Positions 29,059-38,502 of a stretch of 64,000 nucleotides of DNA are shown one piece after another. The translations under genes and the position numbers were made by a program. Below the pieces are notes generated by a model. It saw only the letters and a program-made list of their open reading frames with translations. It did not search any database and was not told where the DNA came from. This DNA is from Carpediemonas membranifera. Lineage: Eukaryota > Fornicata. The stretch spans positions 186,001 through 250,000 of the forward strand of contig JAHDYR010000002.1 in assembly GCA_019828565.1 (NCBI GenBank), read 5' to 3'. The first letter of the stretch is position 1. Each line of letters starts with the position of its first letter.

Positions 29059-29549
29059 TGCTCCTTCCGGTCAGTTTGATGTTGTTATTCAAGTACAGTT
29101 GGACGCAGAAAATTAGAAGCCTCAGAACTCCTCAACGGAGCCGAATTGGAGCTTCTAAGTACGTTTTTCGGCGTCTGTGTGATTATGAGCGATAAGGGCT
29201 CAGCATTGGCAGTGTTTGCTAGAGCAATCGTTCTTGGCCTTCGAATTACATGGAATGGCATATAACACGTATAAGGTTTGTGAAGACGGCCTAGGAAGGC
29301 CGTGGAGGGGCAGTGGTAAGCCTCTCCGTCACGTTTCACCATTTTTGAAACAGAGCTCACATAGCGGTACCGCAGTTAGATCATGATACCATCATTTTGA
29401 TTTCGTTCAGCTAGATGCGAAAGCACTCAGGCCATGGGGTTGCCAGCCCTATGAGTCACCGTTGGCGGTCGGGTGGCACCGTCCAGGCCTTTGGTGAAAT
29501 GCTGACGTCAAGTCTCTCTGTCATGCCTATACCAGGCATGGAGGGGCAG
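29059..29549. mobile_element. X1: internal segment of a non-autonomous LTR element
   Basis: 491 bp without a coding region, joined to the end of A copy 3 at the shared hexamer CTAGTG and ending in the purine-rich GGAGGGGCAG directly before LTR4. The terminal purine tract and LTR suggest a TRIM-like deletion derivative or a relative of A. It contains a hairpin (TTAGAAGC ... GCTTCTAA). Confidence 0.6.
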
Positions 29550-29671
29550 TGTTGTGGGTCCTACCCAAAGTTACACAGATTTACGTTATATTTAATAGTC
29601 AAGGAGTTTCTCCTCGACACCCTTGTGTCGAGTCTTCTCCTCAGTAAAAGTTCAACACCCATTGAACCACA
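29550..29671 (+). repeat. LTR4 of element A family
   Basis: 122 bp, the standard LTR, but followed by CTAG and X2 instead of the GTACTAGTAC palindrome. Confidence 0.85.
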
Positions 29672-29675
29672 CTAG

Positions 29676-30166
29676 TGCTCCTTCCGGTCAGTTTGATGTT
29701 GTTATTCAAGTACAGTTGGACGCAGAAAATTAGAAGCCTCAGAACTCCTCAACGGAGCCGAATTGGAGCTTCTAAGTACGTTTTTCGGCGTCTGTGTGAT
29801 TATGAGCGATAAGGGCTCAGCATTGGCAGTGTTTGCTAGAGCAATCGTTCTTGGCCTTCGAATTACATGGAATGGCATATAACACGTATAAGGTTTGTGA
29901 AGACGGCCTAGGAAGGCCGTGGAGGGGCAGTGGTAAGCCTTTCCGTCACGTTTCACCATTTTTGAAACAGAGCTCACATAGCGGTACCGCAGTTAGATCA
30001 TGATACCATCATTTTGATTTCGTTCAGCTAGATGCGAAAGCACTCAGGCCATGGGGTTGCCAGCCCTATGAGTCACCGTTGGCGGTCGGGTGGCACCGTC
30101 CAGGCCTTTGGTGAAATGCTGACGTCAAGTCTCTCTGTCATGCCTATACCAGGCATGGAGGGGCAG
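29676..30166. mobile_element. X2: second copy of the non-autonomous internal segment
   Basis: Differs from X1 by about one base (CCTTTCC versus CCTCTCC). With LTR4 and LTR5 it forms a complete 739-bp LTR-X-LTR unit. The X-LTR unit is tandemly repeated with a 617-bp period. Confidence 0.65.
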
Positions 30167-30288
30167 TGTTGTGGGTCCTACCCAAAGTTACACAGATTTA
30201 CGTTATATTTAATAGTCAAGGAGTTTCTCCTCGACACCCTTGTGTCGAGTCTTCTCCTCAGTAAAAGTTCAACACCCATTGAACCACA
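30167..30288 (+). repeat. LTR5, right end of the A array
   Basis: 122 bp, followed by ACTC (30289-30292), the target duplication matching 13053-13056. Confidence 0.9.
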
Positions 30289-32119
30289 ACTCCTCGTAGT
30301 CGTCAGGTGTTACAAACGCCGTCATAGCTCTGTCTTCCTCGTGGAGGGGCATCTGATGGTACCCGGACGTCAAGTCCAAGCTGGCGAAGAATTGAGCCCC
30401 CGCCGCCTCCTGCACGAAGGTTTTCAAGTCGGGAAGGGGAAAATGGTCACGAATGGTGAGAATGTTGAGCTTTGTGTAGTCCACACAGAGGCGTATGGCG
30501 CCGTTCTTCTTATCCACTACCACGATCGGGGAGGAGAACGGTCCGACGCTGTTCCTGGTGATGCCAAGGTGGCGTAGGCGGGTTACTTCTTCCCGCACCT
30601 GAAGGCGTCGTTCCCCTGATAGTCTCCGGGCTCGTTCCTGGACCAGGGCGTCCGGGTCATTCAATCGGATCCGCATAGGTTCAACCTTGGCTCCTTGAGC
30701 CGGAATGGGGCCGAACAACGTGGAATACTCAGCAAGTAGCGCTCGTACCTCGCTTCGGAGCGTGGCGCTCGCGGATTCGGGAATTTCAACAGCACCAACG
30801 TCCTCCGAGACGTCTAACTGGTTCAAACTCAGCGGAATGTCGTCCCCGTCCTCCTTGCTCAGATTTTCGGCTACGAGCTGGAGGAATAAGGAATCCTTCG
30901 TAAGAAGCCCGAGTACACGAAGAATGTCGGTGCCAATAAGGATTTTCTCGCGGTCCCCACTGAGGATTGCGAACTTCGCCTTAAACCGCGTTGGGGCTCC
31001 CGCCAGCGTGAGGTGTAACCAAGCCTCAGTATAGTGGTTAGTTGTCGAAATGGAACCGTTCGCCATTCTGAAGCGGAGGGTCGGGCCGGTCACTGTCTGT
31101 AGGCCAAGGGCCTCTGCTGACGCAGCGGAGATGATAGATTTTGGTGCTCCAGTGTCAATAATAAAGGAATACTCTTGGTCGTTTATACGACCAGACACTT
31201 TGAGTGGCTCATCGGGGTCCGTGTCCAGGAGATTAGCCTCGATTGGCTCCTTCTTCTTCGGGTTGGACCGGAGGCCGCCTCCTTCTTGGCGAGAGCGCAT
31301 TGGGGCCCCATTGGGGCACTGATTATCCCAATGCCATCCGCCGCACTTGCCACAGGCACGATGGGGAGGTTTCAAAGCTGGGTTGACGTCGTTCGGCTTG
31401 AGAGTGGAAGACTTCTCCGGGGCCCCTGAGGCAACTGCGCCCGGGACCGGGAGGCGAGGCGGTTGGCCTCCTGCGGCCGTTCCTTTCTTTCGGGTGGAGG
31501 ACTTTCCGGCCTGGTAGTGACCAAAGCGAATGGCCTTAGCCCGAGCGTCGTCATCTTCTTGAGCGAGGGCAATGCTCAGCTCGTATGCATCGGCAAGTGA
31601 CTTCCTCTTAGGATGCTCCTTGAGTTCAAAGTCCAGGACCTTGCGGAAAGTGGATGGGCGGATCCCCTGAAGGAAGATCTTACGCGCGTTCTTCTCAAAG
31701 GGGGAAATGTCTTCTTCGTCCTCTTCTTGTTCCTCTTCGTCCTCGTCCGAGTCGGACTCTTCGATGTCTTCGGCCTTAGAGAAAACTGCTGAGAACGCGC
31801 TGACGTACGCGCGAATGGAGGTGATTCTTTTTTCAGATACCTGGCAGGTGACGGCCTCGAGCTCTTTGACAAGGGACAATTTGTCCACCGGAGCAAGGAA
31901 CTTGCTGACGTATTCGTCAATCTTGTCGTCATTTGCCTTCGCCAGGTCTACGTTGAGAGTGTCCTCGATGATGTCCTGCAGGTCATTGGGGAGGAGGACA
32001 GCCAGCTTGGCGGCGGGATACAACGCCTTGATTCGGGCGGCATCCCTCTTAAATGAGCGCCAGGTTTCGCTAGTCAATGTCTCAACGCTCAGAGTCGGCA
32101 GAGAAATATTACCGAACAT
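30289..32119 (-). CDS. Element B Gag-protease-RT, N-terminal part
   Basis: ATG at 32119, 21 bp inside the 5' LTR. Helical Gag with an acidic Glu/Asp run, a single CCHC knuckle (CGKCGGWHWDNQC), an aspartic protease motif FIIDTGAPKSII, and the start of RT (LCVDYTKLN, LDLTSGYHQ) up to PDDYEE, where the A array interrupts. The frame is intact and continues at 13056. Confidence 0.9.
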
Positions 32120-32139
32120 GTAGCCACTAGTGAATTCAC

Positions 32140-32249
32140 TGTTGTAACGATGCGCTAATTTTTATTTCGACACACTGGTGTCGTCTAGGACCAAGTAGGA
32201 CCAAGACGACACCCATAAAATATATAAATATTAATACGGTATTGCGACA
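32140..32249 (-). repeat. 5' LTR of element B
   Basis: 110 bp, matching the left LTR. On the minus strand it is directly followed by the palindrome GTGAATTCAC and then the gag ATG. Confidence 0.9.
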
Positions 32250-32253
32250 AGAG

Positions 32254-33165
32254 CGACGGTTCTGGGCGGCATCTTGGTTCTCGCTCCAGCAGAAACTAGG
32301 AATGCGGCAGCTTTGGACGCGCACATTGGGATGTTGGAGCCATCCGGCCGCGGATTGATCACAGTTGGTTTGACGCGGTAGTGCTTGTACTGTTCCTCCT
32401 TGAACTTGACTTCCTTGTCCACCGGCATGGTGTTACCGACCGTGACATCGATCACCAGTGGGTATCCGCGTTCGGGTCCAGGACGAATAGGTCCGCTGTT
32501 CTCCGGGTGAGCTTCTTGGGCGCCGGGGCGTTAAAGTGCACTGCAGGTTCGGTGTTGTCGTTTGTTGTTCTCTGCAGGGCCATTGTTCCCGTGCGGCCGG
32601 TTTGGACACTTTCCTCGAATGCTCGTCGTCGTTCAACTAGCTCTTTCCCTGATTGTGTGAGGAGGGAATCCGGGAGCCGTACCTCCTTGTCGGACGGTGT
32701 GATCAGTCCTGGGCGGAGCAGGGCCGTTGTGGAGTCGAGGACCTTGTTGTGCACGAACGTCATCCTGTTCCCCGGGCCTTTGTTGCATGATCTGAGGTGG
32801 TCCAACAGGCTTTGTTGCGTCTCGCCGACAGTTCTGTCACAGAGGGGGCACTTGCCGTCTGGGATGGTATGGCCAATGTCTAGGCCAGCTGCGATTCTTA
32901 GTCCAGCCCATGCGCTTCTCGCCGATACTATGCTGAGGTCAGGCGTACCGATCAACAGGCTGGTCCAGGTTGCCGTGTGTGGGGTTGTGTGGTTGTGGGT
33001 GGCGTATAGTTCCTTCATCCCGTTCGCCTGTCTCTTGCTTCTGTCTGGTTCCGCCCAGTTGTTCCCTATGGTGTCCTCCTTGGGGTGAGGGCTGTGGGGC
33101 CTCGATGCCGGGGCGTTGATGCCGGTCGCCAACAGGGAATCTCGGGCCCCCAGGTATGCAGCTGT
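32254..33165 (-). pseudogene. LINE C-terminal region: zinc finger and endonuclease-like domain
   Basis: Same frame as the upstream RT ORF but separated from it by an in-frame TGA (CAG-TGA-ACA at 33166-33168). It carries a CxxC...H...C finger (CPLCDRTVGETQQ ... HLRSC) followed by RMTFVHN, as in R2-type elements. A second break near 32452 (CACTGGTGATC) looks like a 4-bp loss between CTGG repeats. Beyond it, LVIDVTVGN and KEEQYKHY resemble the D and K parts of the PD-(D/E)XK endonuclease of R2-like LINEs. It ends at element B. Confidence 0.75.
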
Positions 33166-35055
33166 TCACTGGTCCACAGGGTCTTGGAAGCCGAGGCCGC
33201 CATCCGATATCTTAGAGAAGATGCGGCTGGTTTCAACCCCTTGTCCGAGGGTCGCACCCACGAATGTGATGTAAGCGTCCCTGATCCGTGCTGCTGCGCT
33301 GGCCATTGGCGGGGTCGTGCGGAATGCGAAGTTCAGCGTCGGGGCTGTGCATGTACGCACGAGAGTCTGCGCCGCCCACACTGCTTCATATAGGTCGGTC
33401 CCACTGGGCATGAGTGCGTTGGCTATGCCCCTCAGTTCGCTCTCGAAGGTTGTGGCGATGTTCGCAGCGTGGTTGGCAAGGAAGGCGGGGGGGCCTACCG
33501 GCACGCCCACCACAACCGCCTGGTGAATGCAGCGTGGGTCCGACTTGTGCAGTATCTTGGTCTTCCTCGGTTGGAGCTTGAGGTTAATACTCACTCCGAC
33601 CTCCTCGTCTCGCTTAATCTCCATGATGGCGTCGTCGTGTGAGGTCCACGCTGACACAAGGTCGTCCAGCAAGGCAACTCTTTCGCCCGGCGCTCTCTCT
33701 TCTAGCTCGTCCATGGCAGAGCGCATCGCCAGGGAGAAGAGGACTGGCCCCATTGGGTCTCCCTGCTGGACTCCTTCCTGGCAGCTCACCGTCTGGTCAC
33801 CCGTCGCCGTGTGGTAAGTCATTGTAGTCGGAGTGCCGTATGCGATGTCGAAGTAAGGCAACGCAGACGGGGCGTATAGCGAGACCATAGTGCGGATGAC
33901 CCTCCTGTCTACGGTGTTGAAGGCGTTAGTGTAGTCCGTTAGCACCACGTACTTCCCGGCGTTGTACGCCTTCCAGACGAAGTCCCCTACCGACTCAGCC
34001 GAGCAAGGGTCTCCGATGCCGCATTGGTTCGGCAGGCGGTCGTATTCGCCCTTCTTGAGGTCCTTAGCTAAGGCAGTCGCGAGGCATGACCCTGCCAGTC
34101 GGCGGAAGGTCTCCCCCAGGCCGATGGGTCGGAGCTTCTCGCCACTCGGTATCAGCTCAAGGATTGCATCGCTCATGAAGGCGGTCGCTCTGTGACCCTC
34201 GAGGAAGAGGTTGCAGATTCTCAAAACGCCGTATGTGAAGGGTCGTCCCAGGGTCGTCTTCAGCTCCTTGACGAGCTTGGGCGACCAGCCGGAAGGGCCG
34301 CCAGCTGACGAGATGTCGAGGCGGTCAATCGCCTTTTCGAGGTCGGTTATCCCCATCTGGAAGCAGAGCAGGGGGCGTGGTTGGCCTGTTGTGACTCGCG
34401 CCGATGTGGTGCTAGGCACGGCTGGTGTATCGCGAGTGGCCGGTGCTGGGTACAATCTCTCAGCTTGGGAGATGAGGTCCTCTGGGGCGGTGTGTCTAGG
34501 TTCACTCCGCAGCTTCTGGCGGGCCTTGCCAGCGAGACCCGAGACCGCCAGTTCGACCGCCTTTGCTGCCTTGCCCTGCTCAGGTGCCGTGCCTGCTGTG
34601 AGGAGTAGTTGGCTTGTGGGGTCAATCTCGCCCCTCGCTACCTCCCCCATCAGGTCCCTCATAGGCTTAGTGATAGCCAGTGGTACGAGGGCGCGGGGCA
34701 ATGCAAGCATCCCCCTCATGGCTTGCTCGGCGACGGCTGCGTCGATGTTCGCCAGGGCCGTTTTAAGCATGAGGTCCAGGTTGCACCACTGTGTTAGGAA
34801 GGCCCTCGCGCCTGCCGGGGAGACAGTCTGTCTGCTGATGACCTTAGCTGCGACGACGCCCCCTCCCGGGAGCAGGTCCGGGGCTGGCAGGGGGTCGAGG
34901 GTCAGTGGGTTCAGTGTTGCTACGGGTGGGGCAAGTGGGGCAGGTGGTGGGGGTGGTAGGCTTTGGGTTATCGCAGCTGCTGGGGCTGGGGCGCGTTGTT
35001 CCGCTTCCACAGTGCGGGCTCTTTTTGACTCGGTCGCCCGACTGACTTGGACCAT
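33166..35055 (-). pseudogene. LINE reverse transcriptase ORF
   Basis: 629 codons from ATG 35055. Proline/alanine-rich N-terminus, then RT motifs: RPIGLGETFRRL (309-320), TDYTNAFN (D374), QQGDPMGPVLFSLAM (430-444) and LLDDL (462-466, the YxDD position). Order and flanking motifs fit R2-like non-LTR elements. The ORF is closed by TGA at 33166 with clear homology continuing in frame, so this copy is inactive unless UGA is read through. Similar LINEs with site-specific endonucleases are known in Giardia. Confidence 0.85.
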
Positions 35056-35234
35056 TGCGACACCCAGCCAGCCTGCAGTACAGTTTATGTGACAGAAAGA
35101 CTTGATTGCAGAGAAAATTAGGCAAATCCATCGTTGTTTGGCTGGTAATTCGGTCAGCGTATGTCACAGTGGTAAGACAAGTGCAGCCCCATCCATCGCC
35201 TCCAAAGCTTAAAGTTTAAGTAAATCAAAACAGC

Positions 35235-36377
35235 TCACACCGAAGAAACCTCCGGCGGAACAATGACGAGCCCCACCCCGCCCACTGGGGGGGACTGCGT
35301 CGAAACTCTCTCCCCCTCAACTGTACCAGGCGGCGTGCTTACCCCCGCCTCTTCACAACCGCTGCTCGCTGAGTACTCAGAGTACTCGACCGATGGGTAG
35401 GCCTGGTTTCCGACCTCACTGTCGCCCTCTGCACGTGTGGTCTCAACAATGTCCAACGAGGTGCCAATAGGACCGTCCTCACAGCCAGTGGCGGTGAGCT
35501 CGGTCTGGCGCGTGTTTGGGCGATCATCAGTCGATTTCTCGATGAGCAGTTCACTTGTAGCTGGGGTATTAAGTCGAGATCCGATTTCAGTAAATACCTC
35601 TACAACTGTAGCAATGGTCGGCTTCTCGGTCGCCCAGGTCGATATATCGTCCTCGGTGAACCTCTTAGCGTCCAGTTGCTTGCCGAGTCGGCTCAAAGCA
35701 TGCTTGACTTGACGGAGCTCATTGTTCGCCTTGATCGCGACTGGATCCTTCTTCTCGCGTACTTTCTTTCGAGCTGGAGGTACGAGGAGTTCAAAAACGA
35801 GGCATACAACAACGCCGATGACCGTGCCGAGGAGACAAGACTCATGGGCAATGGGATCTTGAAACACAGCGATGTGAATGATTGTGAGGATGATCGCCTG
35901 GGCTCCAAAGACTCGAATTGGGTGTGCGTTGAGTTCCTTGAACGCTAGCATGGCTACAAAACAAGCGAGGAGGTCTGCTACGTAATGCCAGAGGAGAGAC
36001 CAAATTCTTGAGCTGCCATGTGTGTCAATGACCCAGAAAGAGCCCCGGCCGACAGCGACACAGGAGATATAGGCGAGCGCACGAATGGGATTGTGTATGA
36101 CGTATCGGTAAACGATTCCTGGGATCTCAAAAGGCTTCCACTGGTGGCGGTGGATGTTGTTGGTGCGCCAGTAGATGAACTTGACAATGAAGATGCCGAG
36201 CACGGCTGACCATATATCGCCAACAGTGGAGTCTGCAAGCTCCTCAAGGGCCACAGAACTGTCGAACTCTTTGGCAATGCTGAATGAAAAAGCCTCAAGT
36301 GACTCCCACATGTAGGCTAAGAGAAGAACGAGGACCCAGGAGTTCGTGAAGTACATGAGAACGACGTTGTTCCACAA
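35235..36377 (-). CDS. Multi-pass membrane protein, unknown family
   Basis: Open for 380 codons. First half hydrophobic with about five or six membrane spans (MYFTNSWVLVLLLAYMWES, VGDIWSAVLGIFIVKFIYW, an AHPIRVFGAQAII helix and others). Then a basic stretch (PPARKKVREKK) and a long polar, acidic, probably cytoplasmic tail. The first codon of the open frame is not ATG; the first ATG is at 36356 (MYFTNSW). A 5' exon starting MAAQNYL near 36525, joined by a GTTTGT...CCAG intron, is possible but unproven. No family recognised. Confidence 0.6.
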   Translation of the reverse strand: MWNNVVLMYFTNSWVLVLLLAYMWESLEAFSFSIAKEFDSSVALEELADSTVGDIWSAVLGIFIVKFIYWRTNNIHRHQWKPFEIPGIVYRYVIHNPIRALAYISCVAVGRGSFWVIDTHGSSRIWSLLWHYVADLLACFVAMLAFKELNAHPIRVFGAQAIILTIIHIAVFQDPIAHESCLLGTVIGVVVCLVFELLVPPARKKVREKKDPVAIKANNELRQVKHALSRLGKQLDAKRFTEDDISTWATEKPTIATVVEVFTEIGSRLNTPATSELLIEKSTDDRPNTRQTELTATGCEDGPIGTSLDIVETTRAEGDSEVGNQAYPSVEYSEYSASSGCEEAGVSTPPGTVEGERVSTQSPPVGGVGLVIVPPEVSSV

Positions 36378-37095
36378 GTGTTCTGGATAAGTGATGAATG
36401 GTCGATTACTGCCAGTCAGAAGGGAGATGCTGGTAGATAATCGGACGTGGACAAACCAAGAGGCCAGGCGCTCACTTCGAAAAAGAAAGAAAACGAACCG
36501 AAATCAAGGTAGTTCTGAGCAGCCATGGAGGTCTGGAAACTACCCTTTTGATGGCAAAACTAACACGGTTTGCTCTGCAAAAGACTCAGTGAAAGTCGAT
36601 CACAAATATCGAGTTGGACACGTATGGTTGGTGATGAAAGCGTGGGCTAGGAGACTTGGGAGATGGAGTGGGTGCCAACTGACCTGCTTTCAATTTTCCG
36701 ATTATGTCAGATTGTAAGACGATCATGATTGTATCCAGGATTTCGACTCAAACATGTGGAGGCTATGCTAAGTCAAGCGCGGTTACGTATATAGAAGGCT
36801 GATGTCAGTTCTGCCTTTCCGCGATTTGCAGGTGGCGATCGATATTCAAATTGATTTGTGGATTTGGATGATCCCATGCGATTTTGTACAAATCATTGGG
36901 CGCTACGTGCGACTATTCGTTAGCCGTATGTCACCTGGCGCCAATATTACCACAGCTGCTGTGCTCGAGAGACACGGTCACCGGGAATAAATAAATCGTC
37001 ACGAATCATCCTTTTAAAGTGCTGCCTTCATACAAAATCTCCGAGAACAACACGAGTCTCTCAGAACAACCACTACAAACACCGTCACACCACTC
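36378..37095. other. Intergenic spacer
   Basis: About 700 bp between a minus-strand gene start and the end of the ORC4-like gene. Short plus-strand ORFs show no coding character. It may hold a 5' exon of the membrane protein gene. Nothing else seen. Confidence 0.4.
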
Positions 37096-38452
37096 TCAAT
37101 GCGGCAACAGGCGCCCCACAAAGCCCCTGACCATAACCCCGAGCCCCTCGTCCAGCCCCTCTGCCATCTGAACCAGCGCCTGCTCATCCATACTAGCACT
37201 GTATCGCCCAGTCGCGTGTCGATCAACCATCCCTCTAGACACCAAGCTCTCGAGCACTTGGCCCAGTGAGGAGGCGCTGAATAGGGGGACGACTGCAATA
37301 CCAGGGTCGGCGACCTGGGTGCCGAGGTGGAGGAAGATGTTGTAGAGCCGATCAATTGATGAATGAATTACTCGGCGGTGGGTGTTGATAGATATTTGGA
37401 CTGCTTTGCGCTTACCGACGTTTTGGTTGACAAAAAGCTTGGAATCGTTTCCTTCCATGCATATGGTAGCTACTGCTACTGTAACAAGCGCTAGCTTCTC
37501 AAACGGCTTAAGGAACCCTGCTGGTGAAACATCAGCTTCAAAGGGAAGATCACGAATAATCAGACTGCCGCCTGCAAACATAATCGAGTAGAGCAACACA
37601 CCCTTGTCGTGGCTAGACATAGACGGAAGGATTGACTGGATAGCAAGGTCAGACACAGCCACGGGCGTGTGATGTGCCGTGACATAAACTGCGATGTCAC
37701 GTGTGAGTCGCATGAGCGGTCCGAAGTCAAACGTACCTCCGAGCCAGCGAACCATCGTTGAGGCAAACTCTGAAACAACCGGGAGGGTCCATTCCTTGGT
37801 CGCCGGTTCACAATTCAGCAGAGTATGTTGTATCATGAGTCGGAGAGATTCCACAGACCTAGATGGGATGGTGACAACCTGCTCATACGGCAGGGTGTCT
37901 GCCTTGTAGTTTGTGATGTGAACAATCTTTGATTTGGTCGATTTTCTGAGGAGGCGCGAGATCATGAGCGCTTCTTCATCTGGCACGTCATCGTCCAGGA
38001 TAAACACAAATGGTAGACTGTACGGGTTGCCTTCTAGCAGGTCAAAGAGTCTCCCCAGGCAAGACACAGTGGATGAGCGAACTCGGTAGATCGGGGGGGT
38101 GCGTACCAGGACAAGACGACGAAGACGCTTGGCAAGAGAGACTACGGTGCTGGGGGTGTCATCTAAGCAGAGAAGAGACCTGTTCACGTGAACAGTGGGG
38201 TAGCGAAGGCGCTCAAGAGCCTGGTTCACGAGTGTCTTCCTTCCAGACAGCCTCTGGCCAGCAACAGCACAAACTGAGCAATCCTATGTGAAATAGCTGA
38301 CATGTACATACCCTTAGTGCATCTATGAGATCAGAGAGCTGGGAATCGTAGATTACTGGCCAAGACATGCTTTGGCTTGCTGAAATACGCATAGCGGGCA
38401 ACGACCAAGAATAAGAGCTGAAAAACTGCGAAACTTTGTTGAAGTGCTGCAT
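37096..38452 (-). CDS. ORC4: Origin recognition complex subunit 4-like AAA+ protein
   Basis: Exon 1, 38452-38312, and exon 2, 38283-37096, are separated by a 28-nt intron (GTATGT...CACATAG) for 442 aa. The join gives SQLSDLIDALR then DCSVCAVAGQRLSGRKT, matching the ORC4 layout of a helix followed by the P-loop. The Walker A is altered: GQRLSGRKT instead of GxxGxGKT. The VHVNRSLLCLDD strand and LPFVFILDDD (Walker B position) follow. ORC4 is part of the complex that marks replication origins and loads MCM. ORC5 is the alternative, but HVN and ILDD favour ORC4. The unusual P-loop suggests weak or no ATP binding. Confidence 0.7.
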
Positions 38453-38502
38453 ATGCCGCAGACACGCCCATTAGCCTAACAACCCGGCCGATAAAGAGTC
38501 TT

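Larger units (their letters stand above)
13057..30288 (+). mobile_element. Tandem array of chromovirus A: three copies sharing LTRs plus two X-LTR units
   Basis: Order: LTR1, A copy 1, LTR2, A copy 2, LTR3, A copy 3, X1, LTR4, X2, LTR5. The whole array sits in element B with ACTC at 13053-13056 and 30289-30292. The repeat period is 5332-5334 bp. Copies 2 and 3 share variants that copy 1 lacks, so they look like the most recent duplication. Neighbouring copies share one LTR rather than having two, as after LTR-LTR unequal exchange. Assembly expansion cannot be excluded. Confidence 0.85.
10077..32249 (-). mobile_element. Chromodomain Ty3/gypsy element B, split by A
   Basis: Two matching 110-bp LTRs (10077-10186 and 32140-32249, TG...CA ends), a 4-bp AGAG target duplication, a polypurine tract next to the left (3') LTR, and a gag-pol ORF on the minus strand. 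Pol is interrupted at 13056/30289 by the A array with ACTC duplication. Collapsing one ACTC restores an uninterrupted frame (DYEE joined to FNRV), so B appears to have been intact when A landed. Confidence 0.9.
9905..35055 (-). mobile_element. R2-like LINE carrying nested elements B and A
   Basis: Outermost element of the nest. The reverse-transcriptase ORF starts at 35055 and runs down to about 32254. It is interrupted by element B (10077-32249, AGAG duplicated at 10073-10076 and 32250-32253) and resumes at 10076 down to a TAA at 9961, followed by an ATAA-rich tail at 9905-9940. Upstream of 35055 the 5' UTR boundary cannot be placed; the next gene ends at 35235. Confidence 0.8.

Noticed and set aside
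13057-30288. Regularly spaced identical repeats as a CRISPR-like array
   Set aside because: Repeats are LTRs 5.3 kb apart in a eukaryotic genome.
32121-32139. CACTAGTGAATTC resembles cloning-vector polylinker sequence
   Set aside because: It is only a 13-base match made of two restriction-site palindromes, in the exact LTR-adjacent position where element A also has a palindrome; flanks are element sequence.
34211-35092. 293-codon plus-strand ORF opposite the LINE
   Set aside because: The minus strand has RT motifs in order; the plus frame is Arg/Ser/Ala-rich shadow.
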